This document shows positions 33,388 to 41,248 of a stretch of 57,974 nucleotides of DNA, one piece after another. The notes under the pieces were generated by a model. The model worked only from the letters and a program-made list of their open reading frames with translations, had not been told where the DNA came from and searched no databases. Every line of letters begins with the position of its first letter. Positions within the stretch are counted from its first letter, which is position 1. The stretch comes from Euryarchaeota archaeon UBA23 (GTDB taxonomy: Archaea > Thermoplasmatota > Poseidoniia > Poseidoniales > Thalassarchaeaceae). The stretch is from contig DAIJ01000006.1 of the NCBI GenBank assembly GCA_002498725.1, forward strand, positions 1-57,974, in the 5' to 3' direction. The position numbers and the translations under genes are program-made.

Positions 33388-34014
33388 ATGGCGACGATCC
33401 TCCCTCAGGTTTTTATCGACTCCGTAGTTGATCCCGTAATCAATTGGGGAGCAGATTTGGGTTATGCTGGATTAGCCGTTGTTTCTGCCACTGAAGCCGC
33501 ATTACAACCAGTACCTCCTGACCCTATTATTTGGCTCATGGTGCTTGATGCAGATTCTAGTTTTCATATCGCTGCAATTGTATTGGTTGCCACTTTTTCT
33601 TCAGTTGCGGGTGCTTTAGTAGGATATGGAATAGGCAGATACGCAGGTACTTGGTTCATTGATAGATTCGTTTCATCATCTACAGCTGCACGCCTTGATG
33701 CCCTTACTCTTCGATATGGAGCAGCAGGGGTATTCATTGCAGCAGTATCTCCAATACCATATAAGGCTCTAGCATGGCTAGCAGGAGCTGGCAACATGAA
33801 CTTACGTTTATTCGTGATAGCAGGACTTGTTGGCCGTGGCCTGAGATTTGGGTTAATTGGATTCCTTTTGGGAGTTTATGGTGAGTCAATGGAAAAAACT
33901 CTAGATAACCCCATAGAAGGCGCTATAATATTCTCAATTACTGCTTTTTTCGGCCTACTTCTTTTTATTCCTGCGGCGAAATGGTGGGATAATTTACTTG
34001 ATGAGATAGAATAA
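33388..34014 (+). CDS. DedA/VTT-family membrane protein
   Basis: 208 residues. SATEAALQPVPPDPIIWLMV is the re-entrant VTT-domain loop; GALVGYGIGRYAGTWF, FIAAVSPIPYKALAWLAGAGNM and RGLRFGLIGFLLGVYG follow in DedA/YqaA order. Four to five membrane segments are predicted. Family members are lipid scramblases/flippases or transporters in membrane homeostasis. The ATG at 33388 starts MATILPQVFIDSV. It lies upstream of tRNA-Glu (58-base gap). Confidence 0.85.
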   Translation: MATILPQVFIDSVVDPVINWGADLGYAGLAVVSATEAALQPVPPDPIIWLMVLDADSSFHIAAIVLVATFSSVAGALVGYGIGRYAGTWFIDRFVSSSTAARLDALTLRYGAAGVFIAAVSPIPYKALAWLAGAGNMNLRLFVIAGLVGRGLRFGLIGFLLGVYGESMEKTLDNPIEGAIIFSITAFFGLLLFIPAAKWWDNLLDEIE

Positions 34015-34072
34015 TTTTTCTTGCTCTATACCCGATTTGATTATGTGCAAGTTGTATCTCGGAAGGACGTCC

Positions 34073-34150
34073 GCTCCTGTGGTGTAGTACGGTCCATCAT
34101 TCCGGGTTTTCATCCCGGCGACCCGGGTTCAAATCCCGGCAGGAGCACCA
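34073..34150 (+). tRNA. tRNA-Glu(TTC), CCA encoded
   Basis: Acceptor GCTCCTG/CAGGAGC, discriminator A, encoded CCA at 34148-34150. The anticodon arm is CCGGG-TTTTCAT-CCCGG with anticodon TTC. The T-arm CCCGGGTTCAAATCCCGG is complete. It reads GAA/GAG codons. Confidence 0.95.
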
Positions 34151-34179
34151 TTTAATCTCCAAATGACTAATTTTTCAAA

Positions 34180-34578
34180 TCAAATAATTACTGAAATCAC
34201 TCTTTCCCATGCTAGATATGCAAAGATAAGTATGCTAGATCCTAGCCACAATTGATAGATACTTCTGGGTATTTTAACTCGGCTATTCTTTTTCAATTTA
34301 GGAACGATTGATCTTAATGCAACAACGACGAATGAAGCGTATATTAGTGGGGTTCCTGGGTTGAAATCTACAGCAGATTGTAGATCGAAATGAGTAATGG
34401 CCACGAATCCTCTTGTCATCCCACAGAATGGGCATTGGTAACCCACTAAATTGTACCATGGGCAAAGATTCAATCCATCTAAATCTCCGTGAGGAAGGAC
34501 TGCAGATACTACAAGTGCACCACTTGCAATTATGCCTTCGAAGTCTTCCTTTTCTAAATTCTTAAAAGATTGTAACAA
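34180..34578 (-). CDS. DUF2752 membrane protein
   Basis: 132 residues. The DUF2752 hallmark NLVGYQCPFCGMTRGF (CPxCGxTR) is followed by HFDLQSAVDFNPGTPLIYASF. Membrane helices flank it (near 21-33, 78-97 and 112-131). DUF2752 proteins are common in bacteria and have no assigned role; the paired cysteines could bind a metal. The neighbour across the divergent spacer is a TM2 protein, another bacterial membrane family. Placement next to tRNA-Glu, a common integration site, hints at transfer, but no integrase or att repeat is visible. Confidence 0.82.
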   Translation of the reverse strand: MLQSFKNLEKEDFEGIIASGALVVSAVLPHGDLDGLNLCPWYNLVGYQCPFCGMTRGFVAITHFDLQSAVDFNPGTPLIYASFVVVALRSIVPKLKKNSRVKIPRSIYQLWLGSSILIFAYLAWERVISVII

Positions 34579-34645
34579 ACTAATCCCATATGTTCCGAGG
34601 GGTTATTCAGATAATATATATTGCATGCTCTTGATTAAACATTAA

Positions 34646-34891
34646 ATGCGATATGCGAGTCGAAAGGCCATGGAACAACAAACCTCAGACAAAGACTGGA
34701 CTACACTATTGATTCTATCTATCCTATTGGGTGGATTGGGAGTTGACCGATTTTATGCAGGGCACATCGGCCTCGGTGTACTGAAACTACTTACTATAGG
34801 TGGCTGCGGAATTTGGGCGCTTATCGACATCATCATGGTCGCAACTGGAAAGTTCACAGACGCCGATGGTCTACCAATTGTCAATTCTTGA
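34646..34891 (+). CDS. TM2-domain protein
   Basis: 81 residues. Two membrane helices surround a DRFYAGHIGLGVLKLLT motif. LLILSILLGGLGVDRFYAG is the standard TM2 start and GIWALIDIIMVATGKFTD its end. TM2 proteins are widespread in bacteria; a role has not been settled. A start at ATG 34670 (MEQQTSDKDW) is also plausible. It is followed by a hairpin terminator. Confidence 0.87.
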   Translation: MRYASRKAMEQQTSDKDWTTLLILSILLGGLGVDRFYAGHIGLGVLKLLTIGGCGIWALIDIIMVATGKFTDADGLPIVNS

Positions 34892-34911
34892 AACAACAGT
34901 CTGATCTAATA

Positions 34912-34952
34912 TCAAAAATTGGGGGAGGCCGTACGGCCTCCTCCTTTTTTTT
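34912..34952. terminator. Bidirectional intrinsic-type terminator
   Basis: A perfect stem GGAGGCC-GTAC-GGCCTCC (34924-34941) is followed by T8 at 34945-34952 on the plus strand. It is preceded by AAAAATT on the same strand, which reads as a T-rich tail on the minus strand. It sits between the convergent TM2 (plus) and FMN reductase (minus) genes and could end both transcripts. Confidence 0.85.
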
Positions 34953-34969
34953 AATTTTTAAATCTCAAC

Positions 34970-35467
34970 CTAACTAGAAAGATTATCGATCATTGCTTCT
35001 ATGGTTTCAGGATTTGCTTCCTTATTTTTTCCCGAAAGGCACGCTCGCCCAATTACATCGGCTCCAATGAAGGCAAATTGACTTCTCATTGCCATGATTA
35101 CGTGCTGACCGCCGCCTCCACTATGTGTGGCTAATCCTACTGGCTTACCAGTACACATAGTACGGAAATTCTTCCAATCTCTAGATAACCAAGCGATTGC
35201 ATTGTTAAGTGTCGGAGGAGCTGCGCCATTATATTCTGGAGCTACTATAATCCAAGCATCAGCATCGATCATTTTCTGTGTTAGAACCGATAAATCAGGA
35301 CATTCATCAGGATTTTTAGTTCTTGCCACGGTGAACATAGGTAAATCCATTTCAGCAAGATCTATGACCTCAGAATCATGATTTTTTGAACATGCAACTG
35401 AAGCAAATTTTTCTGCAAGTTCTAGATTTGTTCCTGAGGTTGCAGTGATCATCAGAAAGCGTGCCAT
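34970..35467 (-). CDS. NADPH-dependent FMN reductase
   Basis: 165 residues from ATG 35467; the longer frame adds an unlikely leader. It has a flavodoxin-like fold. The start is MARFLMITATSGTNLELAEKF (FMN phosphate loop), with the mid signature IIVAPEYNGAAPPTLNNAIAWL and the end block LATHSGGGGQHVIMAMR. These are hallmarks of the FMN_red/azoreductase-like family that reduces FMN, quinones or metal ions with NAD(P)H. Substrate is unknown. Divergent from nothing close; it converges on the terminator at 34912. Confidence 0.85.
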   Translation of the reverse strand: MARFLMITATSGTNLELAEKFASVACSKNHDSEVIDLAEMDLPMFTVARTKNPDECPDLSVLTQKMIDADAWIIVAPEYNGAAPPTLNNAIAWLSRDWKNFRTMCTGKPVGLATHSGGGGQHVIMAMRSQFAFIGADVIGRACLSGKNKEANPETIEAMIDNLSS

Positions 35468-35531
35468 GTATGTCGGAGAGGTATTACATACTTCAAACAA
35501 AAGGTAACATTAGCGTAATTCAGCCTCTTAA

Positions 35532-35978
35532 CTATACTTCATTTACTACGGTTGGTATTCCTTTTTTTTTAGCAATATCAATGACAACCCTAGTCCATTT
35601 GCTTGTTTCCGAGGGTAATGCTAGTATATGCGTAGCAGCCTCAATGATTTTCTTTGTTAGTGAATTACCTGCTTCGGATCTACCTGTGTCATGAAGTGAT
35701 TTCACTGGGTCATCCCATTCCTCTGAAAAAACAGCTATCTTTACTGAGTTATTGTCAGCCCATCTTTCAGCCATATAATCAACCCCACTGGCACCTCCAA
35801 CTATTATCAAATCAGGATATCCATTTTTTCCAACCCATTCTTCTATAATTCCTTCAAATATTCTGAAGTCATAGAATCTGCTACTTCCAACTATTGCAAG
35901 ATTGATTATTTCACCATCTTTATTGAGATCCAAATTTCCAACCGAGTCGACTATATCCTGACCCGGCGTTGACTCCAT
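35532..35978 (-). CDS. SLOG-superfamily protein (DUF2493/YspA-like)
   Basis: 148 residues from ATG 35978 (a TTG at 35981 precedes it). LAIVGSSRFYDFRIF and LIIVGGASGVDYMAERWADNN are the two glycine-rich signatures of DUF2493, a Rossmann-like SLOG family. SLOG domains bind nucleotide-derived ligands and occur both in housekeeping and in bacterial/viral conflict systems. The C-terminal ILALPSETSKWTR completes the fold. It is 64 bases upstream of the FMN reductase on the same strand. No effector gene is next to it, so a defence role is not supported. Confidence 0.8.
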   Translation of the reverse strand: MESTPGQDIVDSVGNLDLNKDGEIINLAIVGSSRFYDFRIFEGIIEEWVGKNGYPDLIIVGGASGVDYMAERWADNNSVKIAVFSEEWDDPVKSLHDTGRSEAGNSLTKKIIEAATHILALPSETSKWTRVVIDIAKKKGIPTVVNEV

Positions 35979-36104
35979 CAAGGCTTGGAATTAGGTATCA
36001 AGTCATAAACATCGTGCCAGAAAAGGCCTCTAATGAGTTTAAACAGGGAATTATTACCTTGACTTCATAGAGGTTAGTCTAATCGCAGTTTGAGGGATTA
36101 GGAC

Positions 36105-37331
36105 ATGGCGCTCGATGTAAATGCAATCCGAAATGACTTTCCAATTCTATCTAGGGTGTTGCCAAATGGGCATCCTTTGGTGTATTTTGACAATGCTGCT
36201 ACATCTCAGAAGCCAAAATGTGTTATCGATGCTATGACGCAATACTATGAGCAATATAACTCAAATGCCCATCGTGCTAATCATACACTTGCAGATGAAG
36301 CAACTCAGGCCTTGGAATCGGCTAGGAATAAAATTTCCAGCTATTTTGGAACAAATCCTGAAAACATGATCTACACAAGTGGAGCCACGGAGGCAATAAA
36401 TCTAGTTGCCTATGGTTGGGCTCGTTACAATCTACAGAAAGGAGATGTAATTGTGATAACTGAAATGGAACATCATGCTGATATTGTCCCTTGGCAGGAA
36501 TTAAGCAAAGAAAAAGGAGTCGAAGTTCGCTATGTGCCAATTAACACTGAATCTTTCACATTAGACATGGAGGCTTTTGATGTAGCACTAGATGGTGCCA
36601 AATTAGTATGTGTGGTCCATACAAGTAATGTTTTGGGTATCAGAAATCCTGTTGAAGAAATAATTCTAAAATCACATGCTGTTGGTTCTAGAGTTCTACT
36701 AGATTGTGCACAGGGCGCACCTCATGAAAGAATATCATTTGACAATATGGATGCCGATTTCATCGCAATATCTGCTCATAAAATGGCTGGCCCAACTGGT
36801 ATTGGTTGCCTTCTAGTTAAATCTGATGTGATGGATAAAATGGGCCCATTCATGACAGGTGGTTCTATGATTAGAAGAGTCACAACAGATGGTTCAACCT
36901 TTCAAGAAGGTCATGCCATGTTTGAAACTGGTACGCCTAGGATTGCGGAGGCAATTGGATGGGGTGCTGCTGTTGATTGGTTATCGAATTTTGACATGAA
37001 AGAGGTCCACGCCCATGTACATAATCTAGCACATTTTGCTTCTCAAGAAATGTCAAAAATAAATGGAATTAGAATATTCGGAGATCCAAGCAGATCCGAT
37101 TCTAGCGGGGCAGTTTCATTCCTACATGATTCAATACAATCTCAAGATTTGGCTATTTTACTTGACGAAGGTGGCTTTGCAGTAAGAACGGGGCACCACT
37201 GCGCTCAGCCATTAATGGACGCTCTTGGAGTGCCATCTACAAATCGTGCATCTTTCTGGATCTACAATACTGAGGAGGAAGTTGAATCTTTTGTTAAACA
37301 CCTTCGATATATCTGCGATCGTTTCTCTTAA
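36105..37331 (+). CDS. sufS: Cysteine desulfurase SufS
   Basis: 408 residues, class V aminotransferase fold. The PLP lysine is K226 in ISAHKMAGPTG. YFDNAATSQKPK and the THEN-like REVTDGSTFQEGHAMFETGTP block are characteristic of SufS. The catalytic cysteine is in RTGHHCAQPLM. It extracts sulfur from cysteine for Fe-S clusters. Next come sufE (60-base gap) and a DUF59 gene (2-base gap), a coherent sulfur mobilisation set. SufBCD are not in the window. The ATG at 36105 has a GAGGGATTAGG site. Confidence 0.95.
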   Translation: MALDVNAIRNDFPILSRVLPNGHPLVYFDNAATSQKPKCVIDAMTQYYEQYNSNAHRANHTLADEATQALESARNKISSYFGTNPENMIYTSGATEAINLVAYGWARYNLQKGDVIVITEMEHHADIVPWQELSKEKGVEVRYVPINTESFTLDMEAFDVALDGAKLVCVVHTSNVLGIRNPVEEIILKSHAVGSRVLLDCAQGAPHERISFDNMDADFIAISAHKMAGPTGIGCLLVKSDVMDKMGPFMTGGSMIRRVTTDGSTFQEGHAMFETGTPRIAEAIGWGAAVDWLSNFDMKEVHAHVHNLAHFASQEMSKINGIRIFGDPSRSDSSGAVSFLHDSIQSQDLAILLDEGGFAVRTGHHCAQPLMDALGVPSTNRASFWIYNTEEEVESFVKHLRYICDRFS

Positions 37332-37391
37332 TCATTGCAAAATGACTTTTGCCATGGACATATTGAATAAACCCAATCAATAGGGCTGTTT

Positions 37392-37817
37392 ATGACAAGT
37401 AGGCTTTGGCCAGAGCATCTTGATCCGGTTATTGCGGAATTTCAAGATTGTTTTGACTCTATGGAGCGTTATGAGTTATTATTTGAATATTCAGCTAAAC
37501 ATCCTTCACCTTTGCCTCCCGAGGAATGGACTGATGAAAATCAAGTACATGGTTGTCAATCTAGGGCGCACATTGAATGTAGTCTAGATTCCTCAGGTAG
37601 ATTCCTCATGAGAGGGGGAGCTGATGCCCAGATAGTTCAAGGTTTGATGTCAGTGACTGCTATGGCGGTTAATGGAATGAAACCAGAAAGAGTTTCATCA
37701 ATGTCTCCTGAATATGCCGATGCTATGGGTATTCGAAATTCATTAACTCCAAGTCGTGCCAATGGATTTTTGAATATGTTTGAGAGAGTGCGTTCAGAAG
37801 CAGAGAAGATGGTGTAA
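37392..37817 (+). CDS. sufE: Sulfur acceptor SufE
   Basis: 141 residues. The acceptor cysteine is C55 in NQVHGCQSRAHI, the exact SufE context. ERYELLFEYSAKHPSPLP and the C-terminal SLTPSRANGFLNMFERVR match the family. SufE takes persulfide from SufS and delivers it to the SufBCD scaffold. It lies 60 bases downstream of sufS and 2 bases before the DUF59 gene. Confidence 0.94.
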   Translation: MTSRLWPEHLDPVIAEFQDCFDSMERYELLFEYSAKHPSPLPPEEWTDENQVHGCQSRAHIECSLDSSGRFLMRGGADAQIVQGLMSVTAMAVNGMKPERVSSMSPEYADAMGIRNSLTPSRANGFLNMFERVRSEAEKMV

Positions 37818-37819
37818 TT

Positions 37820-38122
37820 ATGGTAGATGAAGAAGCAATTCGTAATTCCTTAGTAGATGTCGAAGATCCCGAGATGAAAATTTCTGTAATTGATTTAGGA
37901 TTGATTTACGATATCAAGATTGACGGCGAACACGTGGAAATAGATATGACATTAACAAGTCCAGGTTGTCCTGTTGCACCTGAATTGATGGCAGCAGTAC
38001 ATAGAGCGGCTTTAACAACGGATGGAATTAATAGTGTGCACGTTAATCTTACTTTTTCCCCACCTTGGGATCCCAAAGTACACGCCACCGAAGATGGTAA
38101 ATTTGAGCTAGGTGTATTTTGA
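37820..38122 (+). CDS. MIP18/DUF59 iron-sulfur maturation protein (SufT-like)
   Basis: 100 residues. VEDPEMKISVIDLGLIYDI, then MTLTSPGCPVAPELMAAV with the conserved cysteine, and LTFSPPWDP at the end are DUF59 landmarks. These proteins help assemble or transfer Fe-S clusters. It starts 2 bases after sufE, so it is translationally coupled to it. Convergent folD ends 3 bases beyond. Confidence 0.92.
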   Translation: MVDEEAIRNSLVDVEDPEMKISVIDLGLIYDIKIDGEHVEIDMTLTSPGCPVAPELMAAVHRAALTTDGINSVHVNLTFSPPWDPKVHATEDGKFELGVF

Positions 38123-38125
38123 TAT

Positions 38126-39001
38126 TCAATGTAATTTCATTTCGGCGGCTCTAACTGTGTTACTCATCAGCATAGATATAGTCATCGGACCTACACCTCC
38201 TGGAACCGGAGTCATGTAACCAGCAACTTCCATGGCACTGGAATCAACATCGCCTACTAGCCTACTTCCACTTTTACTAGATTTATCTTCAATTCTATTT
38301 ATTCCGACATCTATGACTGTAGCTCCTGGTTTAATCCAATCAGCCTCAATTATCTCGGGCCGACCGATTGCAGCAACCAACAAGTCAGCATTACGACATA
38401 AATTCTCAATATCATTTGTACGAGAATGTGCTATAGTAACAGTTGCATCAATTCCCTTCTGAGCAAGTAATAGGGCCAATGGCATCCCTACAATGCGAGA
38501 TCTACCTATGACTAATGCATTAGCTCCTTTAAGATCTATTTGTGCATCTTCAATGATCTTCATAACTCCTGCAGGAGTACACGGCAAAAGGCCATCAGAT
38601 TGTCCCATTACTAGGCGTCCGAGATTTGCAGGATGGAATCCATCCACATCCTTTGTAGGGTTAATTGCTTCAGTAATTGCAATTTCATCGGTTCCGTCCG
38701 GAGTCGGACTTTGAACGAGTATACCATGTATGGAATCATCACCATTTAGGTCGGCAACAACTTGCATTAGTTTTTCTTGGGAAACATCTTGTGGCAGATC
38801 AATTCTAGTGCTTTGTATCCCGCACCTCTCACATGCCCGTTGTTTATTTCTTACATACACCTGACTAGCCGCATCGTCACCTGCTAATACAACTGCTAGA
38901 TGAGGGTGGACGCCTTTTATTTTCAGAGCCGCTACTCTTTCCACTAAGGTTTCTTCAACTCTCAAACCCAATACCTTGCCATCCAAAAGTGTAGCACTCA
39001 C
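38126..39001 (-). CDS. folD: Methylenetetrahydrofolate dehydrogenase/cyclohydrolase FolD
   Basis: 291 residues. The substrate lysine is in QVYVRNKQRACERCG. GILVQSPTPDG, the DVDGFHPANLGRL loop, the nucleotide block VIGRSRIVGMPLALLL and the PVPGGVGPMTISML signature complete it. FolD interconverts methylene-, methenyl- and formyl-THF, so it links the glycine cleavage genes here to purine synthesis (purF, purE). The tRNA-Thr upstream is transcribed in the same direction. Confidence 0.95.
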   Translation of the reverse strand: MSATLLDGKVLGLRVEETLVERVAALKIKGVHPHLAVVLAGDDAASQVYVRNKQRACERCGIQSTRIDLPQDVSQEKLMQVVADLNGDDSIHGILVQSPTPDGTDEIAITEAINPTKDVDGFHPANLGRLVMGQSDGLLPCTPAGVMKIIEDAQIDLKGANALVIGRSRIVGMPLALLLAQKGIDATVTIAHSRTNDIENLCRNADLLVAAIGRPEIIEADWIKPGATVIDVGINRIEDKSSKSGSRLVGDVDSSAMEVAGYMTPVPGGVGPMTISMLMSNTVRAAEMKLH

Positions 39002-39077
39002 ATCCCCTGCGAAGACTTAACTCCCCTTCACTATTTCCACTTTGTTACTAGACGTAGTGAGCATAAGGGAATGAATT

Positions 39078-39154
39078 TGGAGCCCCAGGAGGGATTCGAA
39101 CCCCCGGCCGTCTGATTACAAATCAGATGCTCTACCAGTCTGAGCTACTGAGGC
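39078..39154 (-). tRNA. tRNA-Thr(TGT), CCA encoded
   Basis: Minus strand. Acceptor GCCTCAG/CTGGGGC with one T-G pair, discriminator T, encoded CCA at 39078-39080. The anticodon arm is TCTGA-TTTGTAA-TCAGA with anticodon TGT. The T-arm GGGGGTTCGAATCCCTC closes it. It reads ACA and probably other threonine codons. Confidence 0.94.
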
Positions 39155-39222
39155 AGCGTTGCTTCGTGAGGACTTTTATTCTTGAACCCTACACCTAAGT
39201 AAGTACTCAATTCAGCGGGAAC

Positions 39223-39672
39223 TTGAATGACTACCTATCTCTCGCATTACTGTTGCCAGCACATAAAGAACCTCAAACTCGATCTTACTTACGCACTAAT
39301 ACGGTAATAGCTGCATGGGCTTGTATGATTCTAGGAGCAGGTTTAATATTGGGATTCCCAGGAGATATTTTCGCTCTAACTATAGGGGCACCTCTAGCAT
39401 TATCGGGGTCAGTATTGTTGTTGATTGGATTACGTATGCAAGAAGAGAATAATGTCAAACCAGAAGACATTGCTGCTTGGGCCCCAGATGCTATCCCAAT
39501 GCCCGATGCAGGGCGTCCAATGTATCGGATAGATACTTCTCTAGACTTCCCTATACGTACATCAATTCTCTGCGGGCCATGTGGTCACTTAGAATGGGTT
39601 GAAGGAAAAAAACCTCTTTCTTGGGATTGTCCTAAATGTATGACAACACTATGGTTCGAGGAAGAAGAATAG
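39223..39672 (+). CDS. Unknown membrane protein with C-terminal zinc ribbon
   Basis: 149 residues by the TTG start at 39223; a nearby ATG is out of frame. Two membrane helices (about 25-44 and 52-68, ALTIGAPLALSGSVLLLIGL) are followed by a cytoplasmic tail. At about 116-140 is a zinc ribbon: CGPCGHLEWV..LSWDCPKCMTTLWF. I do not recognise a named family. Such anchored ribbons usually bind nucleic acid or protein, but nothing else shows its role. It is divergent from tRNA-Thr and lies upstream of pheS by 82 bases. Confidence 0.65.
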   Translation: MNDYLSLALLLPAHKEPQTRSYLRTNTVIAAWACMILGAGLILGFPGDIFALTIGAPLALSGSVLLLIGLRMQEENNVKPEDIAAWAPDAIPMPDAGRPMYRIDTSLDFPIRTSILCGPCGHLEWVEGKKPLSWDCPKCMTTLWFEEEE

Positions 39673-39722
39673 TTGATTAATACAATTTAATCTTGAATCT
39701 ACATTGGTAATTATCAAATCAG

Positions 39723-39728
39723 TATATA
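39723..39728 (+). promoter_or_regulatory. TATA-like element for pheS
   Basis: TATATA at 39723-39728 lies 27-32 bases before the pheS ATG at 39755. In archaea transcription begins about 25 bases past the TATA centre, which predicts a very short leader. An AAGGTGG ribosome site (39744-39750) would then sit at the extreme 5' end, so the true start of transcription may be a few bases upstream. Confidence 0.45.
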
Positions 39729-39754
39729 CAGAGGGAGAGTGGTAAGGTGGTGTC

Positions 39755-41248
39755 ATGGAGTTAGGCAATAATGAGCGTCGCATGATGAAAGTGATGCTTA
39801 ATGATAGCAGTAGAAAATGGTCCTTGGAAGATCTTCTTGATGCTACAGGATGGTCAGATCAGGTTCATATTGCAGGTGCTGGTAAATCACTTTATGAAGC
39901 AGGATTGGTTGAAATTTCTGAGAAAAATATCAGTAAAATTTCACTAGGAGCAGCAGGAATTGATGCCAATCAAAAGGGCCTTTTAGAAGCCCGTATCTGG
40001 AGTTGGATGCAAGATATAGAAGAAGAAGAAAGAACCATGCAGAATTTATTCGATTCAGGATTCGAGCGTCATGAAGCAGGCCCTGGCGTTGGGTTACTGA
40101 AAAATTTAGGAGTTTCTATAGTCAAGGGTGTTTTTGTTTTTGATAATTATGATTCAATAACTAATGAAATAAATTCTCGTATTAAATTCATATCCCGTCT
40201 TGCTGATAATCCTACAGAGAAGTCTTTGTTAGATGAGGGGCTGATTGATCATTTTAAAACACGCAAAAATCTTATTTCCATTGAAGAATCTACTATTAGG
40301 ACTTGGTCCCTTACTAGAGAAGGCTCAAAGTTCGATGTAGATATGCTAAGTGAGATAGAACAAATCGGTCAGATAACTCCTGAATTATTACAGGGCGATT
40401 CATGGAAAGAAGCCGAATTCAAACCATTTGATGTTAATGCCCCTACTCCAACACCTGCTGGTGGCCGCCCTCATCCCATGCAGGCTCTTATTGGAAGGAT
40501 AAGGTCAGTTTTCCTTGAAATGGGTTTCTCAGAGATTGAGGGAGATTATGTGCAATCAGCAGGATGGAACATGGATGCTCTTTACATTCCCCAATCACAT
40601 CCTGCTAGAACAATGCAGGATACATTCTATCTTTCTGAACCATCTAAAGTAGAAGTTGAGCAGAAGTACCTCAATATGTGGACTAGAGTACATGAGTATG
40701 GTGACGATACTGGAAGTAAAGGTTGGGGGGTTAAATTTGATACAAATGAGGCGCAGAAAGCCTTGCTAAGAACTCACACCACGGTCAATACAGTACGCCA
40801 CATAGCTAACAATCCAAATGAACCCTGTCGTGTATTTGGCATAGGGAGAGTTTTCAGACAAGAAACAATTGATCGTACACATTTACCAGAGTTTCATCAG
40901 ATTGAAGGAATCATACATGAGCCCGACGCCAATCTCCCAATGTTAATTTCCACCCTAAAGACATTTTATGCAAAGATGGGTTATCCTGATGTTCGTGTTA
41001 GACCAGCATATTTCCCCTACACAGAACCTTCTGTTGAAGTGGAAGTTTACTGGCGAGGTGAATGGTTAGAGCTAGGTGGTTCTGGTATATTTAGACCAGA
41101 GGTCACAGAACCTCTGGGCACTGAATGGCCAGTATGTGCATGGGGCATGGGTCTGGAACGTTTAGCAATGCTTGTTCTAGGTTTAGATGATATTAGAGAA
41201 CTCTACCAACCGGACCTTGAGAGACTACAGGATATGCCGATACTGTGA
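39755..41248 (+). CDS. pheS: Phenylalanyl-tRNA synthetase alpha subunit
   Basis: 497 residues, archaeal/eukaryotic type. The N-terminal winged-helix region (1-230) precedes the class II core. Motif 2 is RVFGIGRVFRQETIDRTHLPEFHQIEG. FPYTEPSVEVEV is the phenylalanine pocket. Motif 3 is AWGMGLERLAMLVLG. It pairs with PheT, not in the window. The stop lies 56 bases inside the 3' end of the convergent YHYH-protein gene, unusually deep for this region. Confidence 0.95.
   Translation: MELGNNERRMMKVMLNDSSRKWSLEDLLDATGWSDQVHIAGAGKSLYEAGLVEISEKNISKISLGAAGIDANQKGLLEARIWSWMQDIEEEERTMQNLFDSGFERHEAGPGVGLLKNLGVSIVKGVFVFDNYDSITNEINSRIKFISRLADNPTEKSLLDEGLIDHFKTRKNLISIEESTIRTWSLTREGSKFDVDMLSEIEQIGQITPELLQGDSWKEAEFKPFDVNAPTPTPAGGRPHPMQALIGRIRSVFLEMGFSEIEGDYVQSAGWNMDALYIPQSHPARTMQDTFYLSEPSKVEVEQKYLNMWTRVHEYGDDTGSKGWGVKFDTNEAQKALLRTHTTVNTVRHIANNPNEPCRVFGIGRVFRQETIDRTHLPEFHQIEGIIHEPDANLPMLISTLKTFYAKMGYPDVRVRPAYFPYTEPSVEVEVYWRGEWLELGGSGIFRPEVTEPLGTEWPVCAWGMGLERLAMLVLGLDDIRELYQPDLERLQDMPIL

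Noticed and set aside
35532..35978. SLOG/DUF2493 gene as part of a defence system
   Set aside because: No effector, TIR, nuclease, nucleotidyltransferase or mobile element lies beside it; neighbours are an FMN reductase and suf genes.
36000..36104. Possible small RNA or hairpin before sufS (GCCTCTA...TAGAGG)
   Set aside because: The arms are 6-7 bases separated by more than 30 bases, and no tRNA-like or conserved RNA pattern is present.
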